In this document: in pieces, positions 15,201-25,125 of the stretch
Layout of the letters: each line of letters opens with the position of its first letter
Numbering within the stretch: position 1 is the stretch's first letter
Assembly (NCBI GenBank): GCA_964017045.1
Contig: OZ024806.1
Coordinates: 20,822,922 to 20,886,921 of the forward strand
Direction of reading: 5' to 3'
Length of the DNA: 64,000 nt
DNA from: Omphiscola glabra
Lineage: Eukaryota > Mollusca > Gastropoda > Lymnaeidae
The notes under the pieces: model-generated
What the model was told of the DNA's origin: nothing
Seen by the model: only the letters and a program-made list of their open reading frames with translations
The model's database searches: none
Made by a program: the position numbers and the translations under genes

Positions 15201-18200
15201 GTTGGCAGTGGAAGATAGTGTTGGCAGTGGTAGATGTTGTTGGCAGTGGAAGATAGTGTTGGCAGTGGTAGATAGTGTTGGCAGTGGTAGATAGTGTTGG
15301 CAGTGGTAGATGTTGTTGGCAGTGGTAAATAGTGTTGGCAGTGGTAGATAGTGTTGGCAGTGGTAGATAGTGTTGGCAGTGGTAGATAGTGTTGGCAGTG
15401 GTAGATGTTGTTGGCAGTGGTAGATGTTGTTGGCAGTGGAAGATAGTGTTGGCAGTGGTAGATAGTGTTGGCAGTGGTAGATAGTGTTGGCAGTGGTAGA
15501 TGTTGTTGGCAGTGGTAGATAGTGTTGGCAGTGGTAGATAGTGTTGGCAGTGGTAGATGTTGTTGGCAGTGGAAGATAGTGTTGGCAGTGGTAGATAGTG
15601 TTGGCAGTGGTAGATAGTGTGGGCAGTGGTAGATGTTGTTGGCAGTGGTAGATAGTGTTGGCAGTGGAAGATAGTGTTGGCAGTGGTAGATAGTGTTGGC
15701 AGTGGTAGATAGTGTTGGCAGTGGTAGATGTTGTTGGCAGTGGAAGATAGTGTTGGCAGTGGTAGATAGTGTTGGCAGTGGTAGATAGTGTTGGCAGTGG
15801 TAGATGTTGTTGGCAGTGGTAGATAGTGTTGGCAGTGGTAGATGTTGTTGGCAGTGGAAGATAGTGTTGGCAGTGGTAGATAGTGTTGGCAGTGGTAGAT
15901 AGTGTTGGCAGTGGTGGATAGTATTGGCAGTGGTAGATGTTGTTGGCAGTGGAAGATAGTGTTGGCAGTGGTAGATGTTGTTGGCAGTGGTAGATAGTGT
16001 TGGCAGTGGTAGATGTTGTTGGCAGTGGAAGATAGTGTTGGCAGTGGTAGATAGTGTTGGCAGTGGTAGATAGTGTTGGCAGTGGTGGATAGTATTGGCA
16101 GTGGTAGATGTTGTTGGCAGTGGTAGATGTTGTTGGCAGTGGTAGATAGTGTTGGCAGTGGTAGATGTTGTTGGCAGTGGTAGATAGTGTTGGCAGTGGT
16201 AGATGTTGTTGGCAGTGGAAGATAGTGTTGGCAGTGGTAGATAGTGTTGGCAGTGGAAGATGTTGTTGGCAGTGGAAGATAGTGTTGGCAGTGGTAGATG
16301 TTGTTGGCAGTGGAAGATAGTGTTGGCAGTGGTAGATGTTGTTGGCAGTGGAAGATACTGTTGGCAGTGGTAGATGTTGTTGGCAGTGGAAGATACTGTT
16401 GGCAGTGGTAGATTGTGTTGGCAGTGGAAGATACTGTTGGCAGTGGTAGATACTGTTGGCAGTGGTAGATACTGATGGCAGTGGTAGATACCGTCGGCAG
16501 GGATAAATACTGTTAGCGGTGGTAGATGTTGTTGGCAGGGTGGACACTGTTGGCAGTGGTAGATGTTGTTGGCAGTGGAAGATACTGTTGGCAGTGGTAG
16601 ATACTGTTGGCAGTGGTAGATACTGATGGCAGTGGTAGATACCGTCGGCAGGGATAAATACTGTTAGCGGTGGTAGATGTTGTTGGCAGGGTAGACACTG
16701 TTGGCAGTGGTAGATATTGTTGGCAGTGGTAGATACTGTTGGCAGTGGTAGATACTGATGGCAGTGGTAGATACCGTCGGCAGTGGTAAATACTGTTGGC
16801 GGTGGTAGATGTTGTTGGCAGTGGTGGATACTGTTGGCGGTGGTAGATATTGTTGGCAGTGGTAAATACTGGTGGCGGTGGTAGATGTTGTTGGCGGTGG
16901 TAGATACTATTGGCAGTGGTAGATATTGTTGCAGTGGTAAATACTGTTGGCGGTGGTAGATGTTGTTGGCAGTGGTAGATACTGTTGGCAGTGCAGTGGT
17001 AGATATTGTTGGCAGTGGTAAATACTGTTGGCTGTGGTAGATGTTGTTGGCGCTCCTGGTCTTTTTGACGTTCCAATAGTGGATTCGGGGTGGAAGCGTG
17101 AGCACTAGCCAGATATCAATTAACCAATCAATATTATTTTAACTATGTACGGTATATTACACTTTCAATTAACCATTAACACGGAACAACTTGTTTGCAT
17201 CTTGTTCACACAGCTGATACGTCTCCGTGAACTTGGAATGATGTTACAAGTGCAGTCGAGAGGGGAGGCATGGGAGGAAGAGCCACCAGACAAGACTCAG
17301 GGTATAGACCAGGTAAAGGAAGTCGCTAGATCATTGTACCAGGTAAAGGAAGTCGTTAGATCATTGTACCAGGTAAAGGAAGTCGTTAGATCATTGGACC
17401 AGGTAAAGGAAGTCGTTAGATCATTGGACCAGGTAAAGGAAGTCGTTAGATCATTGTACCAGGTAAAGGAAGTCGTTAGATCAATGGACCAGGTAAAGGA
17501 AGTCGTTAGATCATTGAACCAGGTAAAGGAAGTCGTTAAATCATTGGACCAGGTAAAGGAAGTCGTAAGATCATTGGACCTTTTCAGAGGCTCTTAAACT
17601 TGTGTATATCCGTTGGAGAGTTAAACTGTTTTGAGTTTCATTGAAATGGGGGGGGGGGGGGTGGGCACTTGGGCTAGTGGGGTCTGTGTCTTGGAGTTGT
17701 GAGAACCTGGAAGATGGTGGACGGTTTTGAGTATTTGAACTCTTTGGGAATAACGCCTTGATTTGGGAATGGGTTGATTTATTTTTAGAACGTTTCGTTT
17801 GTACATACAGGTATCGGGCCTAGAGGTCCTGATATTTCCTAGTAAAACATATTTTATAAAGGGGTAGACATAAGCCTGGGCGCCACATCCTACTTCCACC
17901 CCTTAATATACCATTAACAAAATTTCAATAGAACCCCGTAAAGTACAGAATGTATGACTTGATTCGAAAAAATTTAAAGCAAATACAAACAATAGTTTTT
18001 ACCTCAGATTGATATTATTTGAGCATCAGCATTAACACCTCAACCTGCGATAAGAAACAACTTTAACATTATTTATTTCTATTTTCGTGTCTTTCAAATT
18101 TATAAGCTCAATAAATCAATCATAAGAATTATCAGCCAGAAATTAAAGCATTGTTTATCTCCACAGAATATAATGGATTTCGTCAGAGAGGTGAGTGTTT

Positions 18201-21200
18201 TGTTTTAAAATAAATTTTTTATCCATGACTTTAAATTGTGCCAGTGTCCCCGCTACAGAACTGCACCTAGCTACTACTGCCACCCACGCTGCATTAGTAG
18301 CTCACTGGAACACTGTCTCCCTGCACTACTGCCTCCCTGCACTACTGTCTCAAATGACTACTGTCTCAATGAACTACTAACTCCCTGCATCTGTCTCACT
18401 GAACTACTGTCTCAACAAGACTATTGTCTCCCTTCACACTGTCTCACTGAACTACTGTTTCCTTGCACTACTGCCTCTCCGTACTACTGTCTCCCTGCAC
18501 TACTGTCTCCCATTACTACTGTCTCCCTTCAATACCGCCTCTCGGCACTAATGCCTCTCAGTACTACTGTCTCCCTGCACTATTGTCTCCCAGTACTACT
18601 GTCTCCCTGCACTGCAGTCCTGCACACTACGACCACATTAGGCATCTCCTATGTTTGTAGTATTGCTACGATCATAGTCCGAATCGCATTCACATACCAT
18701 AACTTTCTATTCTCATTCATAACAAAACAAACACCACCAGCCTCCCACATTAGAGCCTCAAGGGTTTTAACCCCCCCTCCACATTAGAGCCTCAAGAGTT
18801 TTACCCCCCCCCCACATTAGAGCCTCAAGGGTTTTAACCCCCCCCCCACATTAGAGCCTCAGGGGTTTTAACCCCCCCACATTAGAGCCTCATGTGTTTT
18901 AAACCCACCCCCACATTAGAGCCTCAGGGGCTTTAACTGCTGTAATCGTAGTGACATAGATTTTAAAAATATCTTAAATTTTAAGTTTTAACCCCCTCCC
19001 AAATTAGAGCCTTAAGGGTTTTAACCCCCCCCCCCCCACATTAGAGCCTCAAGAGTTTTACCCCCCCCCCACATTAGAGCCTCAATGGTTTTAACCCCCC
19101 CACACATTAGAGCCTCAATGGTTTTACCCCCACCACATTAGAGCCTCAGGGGTTTTAAACCCCCCCCCCACATTAGAGCCTCAGGGGTTTTAACCCCACA
19201 GCCTCAGGGGTTTTAACTGCTGTAATCGTAGTGACATAGATTTTTTAAAATATCTTAAATTTCTTAATGTAAAGTAAGTTGAAGGGAGTCTTTACCTTCA
19301 TGCGTCTTTTATACCCTAGTTTTTACCCCGTTTCCGCCTCTTATTTCACATATTACTATCTTTCCATCATGACGCGATATTACCATGTCCACCAACAGGC
19401 GGTCATCCAGATTTGCAGGGCTGCAGACGATTTGACCACCATCACGAATCCTACTACAGACGAGGGGGCCATCAAGAGGTGAGTAACATCCAACCTCATG
19501 TAACGCGAGACTTGAGTTGTGACATAACAACTTGTATCCCACCAGCTTGTTTGGTGTTGTTTTTTTAAATAACCAAAGAATAAGTTAAGAAAACATATAT
19601 ACAAAAATCAGCTCACAACAAACCAAGGGAGATGATCTATCTTGGGTCGAATCATTCATGATTATTTCTTCACATAAAGATTCATACGTCTTGCTTATAA
19701 GTATTGTTTCTTTATAAAAAAAATAATAAGTTGGCTAGGTCCAACGGTTCTAAAAAAAGTGTTGCCCTGTCCTCATGTTCTTTCTTCAATTTGATTGACG
19801 TAGTTTTGTTTTTAAATAGAATTGGAGTTTTGGAGCTGGCCTCGTTTAATTTTTTTTTTATTTTTCAAGACTGGATCTTTATAGTTATATATACTATGTG
19901 CCTGGGTTTCCTAAAACTTTTAAATTGCACCAGGGACCGATGCCAGATTTATTGATGTCATGTTCCGTTTATTCGAGCTTAAATATTCATGTTGTGCGGC
20001 CCGGCAACGTAAGCATCGCGGACCGGCGCCGTTGCGCAGACATCAGAAATAATAGCTGGACTGTTTTTAACGCCAGCTTCTCCTTCCCTTTAATGGTATG
20101 TCCAGTTGCGCAATTCTACAGAGAAGAACACATATAAGACAAAGCAGCTGTTCTCAGATCATTCCTAGACCTGCCCACATTCCTAGACCTGCCCACATTC
20201 CTAGACCTGCCCACATTCCTAGACCTGCCCACATTCCTAGACCTGCCCACATTCCTAGACCTGCCCACATTCCTAGACCTGCCCACATTCCTAGACCTGC
20301 CCACATTCCTAGACCTGCCCACATTCCTAGACCTGCCCACATTCCTAGACCTGCCCACATTCCTAGACCTGCCCACATTCCTAGACCTGCCCACATTCCT
20401 AGACCTGCCCACATTCCTAGACCTGCCCACATTCCTAGACCTGCCCACATTCCTAGACCTGCCCACATTCCTAGACCTGCCCACATTCCTAGACCTGCCC
20501 ACATTCCTAGACCTGCCCACATTCCTAGACCTGCCCACATTCCTAGACCTGCCCACATTCCTAGACCTGCCCACATTCCTAGACCTTCCCACATTCCTAG
20601 ACCTTCCCACATTCCTAGACCTTCCCACATTCCTAGACCTGCCCACATTCCTAGACCTGCCCACATTCCTAGACCTGCCCACATTCCTAGACCTTCCCAC
20701 ATTCCTAGACCTTCCCACATTCCTAGACCTTCCCACATTCCTAGACCTTCCCACATTCCTAGACCTTCCCACATTCCTCGACCTTCCCACATTCCTAGAC
20801 CTGCCCACATTCCTAGACCTGCCCACATTCCTAGACCTGCCCACATTCCTCGACCTTCCCACATTCCTAGACCTGCCCACATTCCTAGACCTGCCCACAT
20901 TCCTAGACCTGCCCACATTCCTAGATCTGCCCACATTCCTAGACCTGCCACATTCCTAGATGCCCATATCCCTAGACCTGCCCACATTCCTAGATGCCCA
21001 TATCCCTAGACCTGCCCACATTCCTAGATGCCCATATCCCTAGACCTGCCCACATTCCTAGATGCCCACATTCCTAGACCTGCCCACATTCCTAGATCTG
21101 CCCACATTCCTAGACCTGCCACATTCCTAGATGCCCATATCCCTAGACCTGCCCACATTCCTAGATGCCCATATCCCTAGACCTGCCCACATTCCTAGTT

Positions 21201-24198
21201 CCCATATCCCTAGACCTGCCCAAATTCCTAGATGCCCACATCCCTAGACCTGCCCACATTCCTAGATGCCCATATCTCTAGACCTGCCCACATTCCTAGA
21301 TGCCCATATCCCTAGACCTGCCCACATTCCTAGATGCCCATATCCCTAGACCTGCATAGTTACTGTCGAAATGACAATTTGGGAAACAGCATCGTAAACA
21401 GCAGGTGTTGTCCTTACAAATGATGATTATGAATTTTTGGTTTAAACAATTCAAGATTAAATTAAGACTTTGTTTATCTTACAGAATCTCCAGCTCAGAG
21501 GTGGAGCTCCTGAAGCATGAACTATATGATCTACGTCACGAAGGCGATGACGTATTTGTCATAGCCGACGTGTCCACGAGCAGCACGACCAGGACAACGC
21601 AAATTGAGGAGTCCTCGAGGGAGGTGTCTAGACTGGCCCGCGGGGGCGAACTCGGCGGTCATTCAACTCCAACAATCACCGGAAACACCGTGCAAAACAC
21701 CAACGCTCAGAGGCAGCCAGCCCCGCCCACAACCACAATTTCTAGTCGCTCAACTCCAGCCGCCAATGTTCAACCGGTTCACGCACCTCAAGTGCCTTCT
21801 CCTGTCGTCTTACGTCAGTTCGACTCCTCGTCCAGACGCCACGACCGCCCACCTTCTTATTCCTCTGGCACGAGAAGTGCTCAAACCTCTCGCGCCACCA
21901 CCCCGGAAACACACGAATCCACTCCCGCCTCGTCTGGGACGTTACCTTTGCGAAAGACCGGATTCCCAGAACCGCCCCACAGCTGCATCATTCCCCAAAA
22001 CAAGTTGCCATCCGCAGGCCTTCAGAAAACATTAACGTCTGCTCTGTCGTCTGGACATTCTTCGGGGAAACCCAAACGCCCGGTTACGTTTATGAAGAGC
22101 CTTTCCGTAGACAGCGCCCCGCTCTCACCACCTCCCCACACCCCAAAAGACCAGACTAGCATTTCCGCCAGCAACACGCCCACACAACCGGTGACATGCG
22201 CCGCGATGGTCGCTTCCTTCTCAACTCCCACTGTGATCTTCCCTCACTCTGACAATCTTTTATCCATTTCCCATAACACAGCCCCGAGGTCATCTTCATT
22301 TTCCTCCCCAGGGCGAGAACGCGTGTCTCCGAGGACAGCTCGGCGGAAGTTCTTCGAAGAACTCCCGACGTCGTCATCACCGGTGATCCAATATCCGCTA
22401 GGTTATCAGTCTTGGCCAGAAAGAAGAAACCCGGCACCGGTGCACATGCGCCAGCAGTCGCTACCCAATGCCGAGGAAGTCCGAAGAGAGGCCGAGGAAG
22501 AGCACAGTTTGGTGACGTCAAAAAAATTAGAGCCCGGTTGGGCGATGCGAACGTCGGCCTCTTGGGACGAGAAGATGCATTCTCAAGTCGTTGGTCAGCA
22601 GCAGACGTCGCCATTCTCAGGTCGCGCGGCAGAAGCAGACGGGGGACCAGCAACTTCAAACACCGCAAGACCAACAACAGCAACAACAACAACACCCACA
22701 GTTAGCGATAATAAAACTCTCAAACACACTGCTAAAGAAAAACGAAGGTTCTTTAAAAAATCGTGTAGTTTAGATTCAACCGTAGGATCAACAATTGCGT
22801 CCGTTGGGGTGTCGGTGATGCCCCCGGGGGCGCCAACTGGCTTCACGCCATCTGATCTGTTTGCCGCCGTGAAAGGAAAATTGAAACCTGTCTTTAAAAG
22901 GAAACTTGCAGAAGCAGGACCCAAAAATAGCAGCGAGCCCAGGTCTCCGTCGCCACTGTTTATACAAACGGAAGTTCCCGACGTGCACTGCACGAGCCAC
23001 GGTGGACCTACGTCATTGCTGGTTCCGGTTCCTCGTGTAGACGTTAGCGAGTTGGAGGAATCTTATGACCAAGAAGAAAGTCAAGAAATTTTAACAGAGG
23101 TAACCACTGAAAAACTTTCTTTGACGTAGTGGACGTGTGACGTTTTTTCAATGATCCTTAAACCAATACTGTCGTAATGATTTAATCTACGTTTTTCAGG
23201 CATGAACAGTTTGCCAATATATAGAAATTATCCCCCAAATCTTATATACACCTGTGTTAAATACAAATGTATGTTAAGTTAAAATTTGTCAGTATGTCCA
23301 TATATATATATATGTACATATATATAATATACATGGATTTTGACCTATATTATGGTTTCAGGATGGTGGGGGCTATGATTGTTTAGTACATGTGTGTTTC
23401 TCTATACGAGCATTGAACTCAATTTACTTAGTTTGAGCGTGTTGGTGGCTGTGGGGATCACTGAGCGGGTTGGTGGCTGTGGGGATCACTGAGCGGGTTG
23501 GTGGTTGTGGGGATCATTGAGCGGGTTGGTGGTTGTGGTGATTACTGAGCGGGTTGGTGGTTGTGGGGATCATTGAGCGGGTTGGTGGTTGTGGTGATCA
23601 CTGAGCGGGTTGGTGGCTGTGGTGATCACTGAGCGGGTTGGTGGTTGTGGTGATCACTGAGCGGGTTGGTGGTTCTGGGAATCATTGAGCGGGTTGGTGG
23701 TTGTGGGGATCACTGAGCGGGTTGGTGGTTGTGGTGATCACTGAGCGGGTTGGTGGTTGTGGGATCATTGAGCGGGTTGGTGGTTCTGGGGATCATTAAG
23801 GGGGTTGGTGGTTCTGGGGATCATTAAGGGGGTTGGTGGTTCTGGGATCATTAAGGGGGTTGGTGGTTCTGGGGATCATTTACTGATTAAAAAAAAATCC
23901 TTTTCATTGTAGAATCTGTAAAGGACACCCATTAGCCCCCTCCCACCCCAACCCCCTTTGTTCTGTTTTTAAAAAATCCACTTTCGTTAATAGTAAACTT
24001 AGCCCAAATGATCCAACACAAGCTAAAAATGAACGTTTCTTTGGTCCACAGCTCCCCAGCGAAAGGTCACGCGACGTCCACCGTTCCCCACATGGCAAGT
24101 GGAGATCAAAGTCCGCTGACCGCATCCAAACAAGCGTCCACGCTGACGTCATACGACCCGTTTCCGGTGTGTGGAAGTTCAACGAGACCGCCGTCTGA
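2701..24198 (+). CDS. Large coiled-coil protein gene, 16 visible exons, 5' end missing
   Basis: Sixteen exons with AG/GT borders join without a stop into about 1,362 residues. Every junction is phase 0 except the one between 19478 and 21485. Residues 1-37 are a Ser/Pro/Asp-rich linker. Residues about 38-720 are heptad-like and rich in Glu, Lys, Gln, Arg and Leu, typical of an alpha-helical coiled coil. Residues about 790-1362 are Ser/Thr/Pro-rich and probably disordered, with basic patches and SLDS-type motifs. No membrane segment or catalytic motif is visible, so a cytoplasmic or cytoskeletal scaffold role is inferred. Blocks such as IEKIHKERELDKQI and DRASWEIERANL, plus a coiled-coil half followed by a disordered half, made me think of the MTCL/SOGA microtubule cross-linking family. 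That is recollection of general layout, not an alignment; another long coiled-coil family is possible. The existence of the gene is near certain, its name is not. Confidence 0.85.
2968..3093 (+). CDS. Coiled-coil gene, exon 2
   Basis: Forty-two codons follow a TGTACAG acceptor, phase 0 at both ends. This is the start of the coiled coil, with FNELQRLAQETGQ and KELEYKVEE. The donor GAG|GTTGGT is weak, and it is copied in the 30-bp satellite that begins at the next base. Which copy is used cannot be told from sequence. Confidence 0.8.
3094..3663. repeat. 30-bp array starting at a splice donor
   Basis: Nineteen units of GTTGGTAAATTGGGGCATGA plus ten bases start at the first intron base after exon 2. 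Units end GAG or GAC, so many recreate GAG|GTTGGT. Confidence 0.95.
3690..3737 (-). mobile_element. Fragment of a GGCGTNNCTAGGG-type MITE end
   Basis: Read on the minus strand, TAGTGGCGTATCTAGGGTTA followed by a GTCACCCGGGGTG stretch matches the terminus of the element at 35226. No opposite end is seen; the 30-bp satellite stops about 25 bases away. Confidence 0.4.
4590..5310. repeat. 27-bp array
   Basis: About 26 copies contain GTCACTATATGT. The first half alternates GCACTTGCTAAG and GTTCGTGTCAAG versions; the second half is dominated by GTACGTGTCAAG. Confidence 0.95.
6506..6590. repeat. 24-bp array, about 3.5 copies
   Basis: GTGGATTTGATTACACATCA repeats with few changes. Confidence 0.8.
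7203..7372. repeat. About 40-bp array, four copies
   Basis: Each copy contains ACATTTGGTACATGGACACT. Confidence 0.8.
7505..7830. repeat. Diverged roughly 39-bp array
   Basis: About eight copies are built on TTGGCTAATCAAGAAGGTTA. Confidence 0.7.
8049..8753 (+). CDS. Coiled-coil gene, exon 3 (longest coiled-coil exon)
   Basis: This exon has 235 codons from a GTTCACAG acceptor to a CAG|GTTAGT donor, phase 0 at both ends. It is continuous charged heptad-like sequence, for example RDERLKEKDEILFTLNKSIE, with a short Ser-rich break (ISSSSVLSRDAP) near codon 170. GC content and codon use are clearly higher than in the flanking intron. Confidence 0.9.
9197..9239. repeat. (TA)n microsatellite
   Basis: About 21 TA dinucleotides lie 57 bases before an exon. 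Confidence 0.95.
9296..9499 (+). CDS. Coiled-coil gene, exon 4
   Basis: Sixty-eight codons from a TCTCCCAG acceptor to a CAG|GTACAC donor, phase 0 at both ends. Sequence such as DETIETLKAEAQAYFNEKEA continues the coiled coil. A 20-bp tandem array starts about 12 bases after the donor. Confidence 0.88.
9512..9630. repeat. 20-bp array beside a splice donor
   Basis: Six copies of GGGTTCTTGTACATCTATTG begin about 12 bases after the donor of exon 4. Confidence 0.9.
9829..9918 (+). CDS. Coiled-coil gene, exon 5
   Basis: Thirty codons between a TTGTTCAG acceptor and a CAG|GTGGGT donor, phase 0. The translation begins AELTDKLRLLKMEV and ends ATEMERLRRQ, in coiled-coil register. Confidence 0.88.
10126..10242 (+). 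CDS. Coiled-coil gene, exon 6
   Basis: Thirty-nine codons after a TTATTCCAG acceptor and before an ATG|GTGAGT donor, phase 0. It contains YRLQQEQRIIKAEHLAMK and ends DRMSKEQNKM. Confidence 0.88.
10400..10575. repeat. 24-bp array
   Basis: About seven copies of TAGATTGAAATGGACATTAG. Confidence 0.85.
10755..10830. repeat. Short array, three to four copies
   Basis: GTGTGGTCTGGTATATAC repeats. Confidence 0.7.
11075..11230 (+). CDS. Coiled-coil gene, exon 7
   Basis: Fifty-two codons after a strong pyrimidine tract and CCAG acceptor, ending GAG|GTGAGT, phase 0. LLTIEKIHKERELDKQII followed by AIQKNLSSVKDKYTEELL looks like the most conserved-type block of the protein and would be the best query for family assignment. 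Confidence 0.9.
11325..11933. mobile_element. Solo LTR, copy 1
   Basis: The 609-bp unit begins TGTTACTTACTG, ends CTACATAACA and is flanked by a perfect 5-bp duplication, ACAAT. It is clearly homologous along its whole length to 44964-45568. A conserved AATAAA on the minus strand (in CTAAATAAAGTT) suggests minus-strand orientation. No internal retroelement sequence is attached. It lies in an intron of the coiled-coil gene. Confidence 0.8.
12284..12451 (+). CDS. Coiled-coil gene, exon 8, with end copied into a satellite
   Basis: Fifty-six codons after TTGACAG, ending AACCAG|GTAGAT, phase 0. The translation includes HLEELQKHIRDLREKTSD and ends NLNSQLNQ. The last roughly 33 bases plus the donor are repeated eight to nine times in tandem downstream as 40-bp units. 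Later donors would shift the frame, because 40 is not a multiple of three. Confidence 0.88.
12413..12790. repeat. 40-bp array made from an exon end and its donor
   Basis: The exon-8 end plus eight to nine copies, each about 33 bases of exon-type sequence (CAAACTTGAATAGCCAGCTT) and GTAGATGGAAC. Most retain CCAG|GTAGAT. Confidence 0.95.
12996..13139 (+). CDS. Coiled-coil gene, exon 9
   Basis: Forty-eight codons between ATCACCAG and CAG|GTGGGT, phase 0. It contains MGMAWEKERREQRRILAEAH and ends LALDLQ. Confidence 0.88.
13264..13397. mobile_element. Small CAGNGGCGTAG-type MITE in an intron
   Basis: A 134-bp element has inward-facing ends CAGGGGCGTAGAAAG and CAGTGGCGTAGACAG (13 of 15 match). The flanking octamers are only half matched, so it is older than the copy at 51239. 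Confidence 0.5.
13522..13637 (+). mobile_element. SPIN-like hAT MITE, copy 2, left half only
   Basis: CAGTGATTCTCAACCTTTC is followed by GACCCTTTAATACAGTTCC and ATGTTGTGGCGACC, then breaks at a GT microsatellite. It lies in the intron before the exon at 13687. Confidence 0.75.
13687..13809 (+). CDS. Coiled-coil gene, exon 10
   Basis: Forty-one codons between ATTTTCAG and GAG|GTATGA, phase 0. It begins EQLRSREETSAHERKEL. A truncated SPIN-like element ends about 50 bases upstream of this acceptor. Confidence 0.87.
14406..14585 (+). CDS. Coiled-coil gene, exon 11
   Basis: Sixty codons between TTGACCAG and TCG|GTAAGT, phase 0. It contains FHKRIKDMQDKLDRDNEFW and KTDLLRLLAESR. A 19-bp satellite of about 2.4 kb starts about 85 bases into the next intron. 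Confidence 0.88.
14670..17050. repeat. 19-bp satellite, about 2.4 kb
   Basis: About 125 copies of GGCAGTGGTAGATNNTGTT have GTT, AGT and ACT variants forming local higher-order patterns. The distal 600 bp is more diverged (GCGGTGG, CCGTCGG variants). The unit has no stop on the minus strand, which creates an 814-codon spurious frame. Confidence 0.97.
17214..17312 (+). CDS. Coiled-coil gene, exon 12, followed by a donor-bearing satellite
   Basis: Thirty-three codons between TTCACACAG and GACCAG|GTAAAG, phase 0. The reading frame stays open through the nine 30-base repeats that follow (decapeptide QVKEVVRSLD) to a stop near 17597. Use of a later donor would therefore add whole decapeptides in frame. 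Confidence 0.8.
17299..17582. repeat. 30-bp array made from a splice donor
   Basis: Nine units of GTAAAGGAAGTCGTTAGATC plus ten bases each end in CCAG and so recreate CCAG|GTAAAG. Confidence 0.95.
18167..18190 (+). CDS. Coiled-coil gene, exon 13 (24-base microexon)
   Basis: Eight codons (NIMDFVRE) lie between TCTCCACAG and GAG|GTGAGT, phase 0. Its support is the strong splice signals and the maintained frame; it could be optional. Confidence 0.6.
18290..18615. repeat. Irregular 18-20-bp array
   Basis: ACTACTGTCTCCCTGCACT is repeated with frequent length changes. Confidence 0.85.
18740..19215. repeat. About 32-bp C-rich array, duplicated as a block
   Basis: Copies of CACATTAGAGCCTCAAGGGT with long C runs occur in two blocks. 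Each is followed by the same CTGCTGTAATCGTAGTGACA segment (about 18937 and 19218), so a roughly 280-bp block was duplicated. Confidence 0.9.
19399..19478 (+). CDS. Coiled-coil gene, exon 14
   Basis: Eighty bases between CACCAACAG and AAGAG|GTGAGT, starting phase 0 and ending phase 2. It encodes AVIQICRAADDLTTITNPTT and then DEGAIK. The split arginine codon is completed by the first base of the exon at 21485, which supports the join. Confidence 0.82.
20158..21355. repeat. 18-bp satellite, about 66 copies
   Basis: ATTCCTAGACCTGCCCAC is near-perfect for the first 780 bp, then mixes with ATGCCCATATCCCTAGACC units. Open frames on both strands are a by-product of the multiple-of-three period. Confidence 0.97.
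21485..23099 (+). CDS. Coiled-coil gene, exon 15 (large disordered C-terminal exon)
   Basis: This exon of 1,615 bases follows ATCTTACAG. It opens with a short helical stretch (SSSEVELLKHELYDLRHEGD) and then becomes Ser/Thr/Pro-rich with scattered basic segments. A QQQQQ-like CAA/CAG tract is seen only in another frame near 22680; the coding frame there reads Thr-rich. I end the exon at an ACAGAG|GTAACC donor because the exon at 24052 continues in phase 0. If that donor is skipped, translation runs ten more codons to a stop at 23127-23129. Confidence 0.88.
23428..23880. repeat. 28-bp array in the last intron
   Basis: About 16 copies of GAGCGGGTTGGTGGTTGTGG plus GATCACT lie between the donor at 23100 and the acceptor at 24051. 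Confidence 0.93.
24052..24198 (+). CDS. Coiled-coil gene, predicted last exon
   Basis: Forty-eight codons and a TGA follow a TTTGGTCCACAG acceptor, in phase 0 with the donor at 23100. The peptide starts LPSERSRDVHRSPHGKW, ends VSGVWKFNETAV and resembles the basic Ser-rich style of exon 15. GC-rich codon use stands out from the AT-rich flanks. No AATAAA signal is close by. Confidence 0.65.
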   Translation, partial: LPSERSRDVHRSPHGKWRSKSADRIQTSVHADVIRPVSGVWKFNETAV

Positions 24199-24589
24199 TG
24201 TGACCTTGATGACCCAGCACGTTAGAGTGTTTTGGGAACTCGCGTCAATTGTTGTATCGTGGCACCATGCTCTTTTAAAAAATGTGGTCTCCAACATTTT
24301 TTTAAAATTTTTTTCCAATGACTTTTGACAATGTCCAATAGAGGGATCCTTGATTTCAGATTATTTGTCTTTTAAGCACTGAAGATGGTGAGAAATGATT
24401 ACATTTACAAAAATACAAATACCCCTGTGGACAGTGTCATGTACAATATAGAAAATAGAATTCATGAGAGAAAACCTCAGCAACACTTCTAAAGTTGCTT
24501 CTAAAACAAGAAAATTTTGGTTCATCATAATTTTACCAAACTCGCACAGGATTTTTCCTATTGAATATGAACCTCTAAAATGTGATGTT

Positions 24590-24672
24590 TAGACTATTGA
24601 ACAGTGTGATATTTATATTATTGAATAGTGTCATGCTTAGACTATTGAACAGTGTGATGTTTAGACGATTGA
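24590..24672. repeat. Short 24-33-bp array
   Basis: ACTATTGAACAGTGTGAT repeats about three times. Confidence 0.7.
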
Positions 24673-25125
24673 CCACTTGTAGGGTAAGTGTTTACCTGAG
24701 GATCGATCACATCTTGTGGCAGTTTTAAAAAAAAAAAAATAATTTGATCACAACTTACATAAATTTTTATTCTCTGTTTTTCAAAGCAGTTCAGTGGTCT
24801 ATTGACATCACATACAAGCACTGCTTCTTTTGTTTATGCACTTCACTCTTTCTTGATGAAACTTGCCCCAATAACAAATATGTCTTTTGAAAATTGCAAA
24901 ACAATTTTTCATATAAAAAAATAATATTCTGACTACGTCCTGAGTTATGACAACTAAAACATCTTCCCCCTCCCCCCCCCCCACTATTTCCACGCACAAA
25001 TACTTGTAAGCTTATATAAACCTAATGCAACGGCTCCATCTTTTATCTCAGATAGTCAGCCAATAAAAAATCACGTGACAGCCTAACCAACAACCCCAGG
25101 ACCTCTAAAACAAATCAACTCAAGA

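Noticed and set aside
14661..17105. 814-codon open frame on the minus strand
   Set aside because: It is the 19-bp satellite read in rotation; the sequence has no non-repetitive coding part.
20098..21009. Long HIPRPA-repeat frames on both strands
   Set aside because: An 18-bp satellite keeps frames open on both strands; no splice-linked or unique coding flank.
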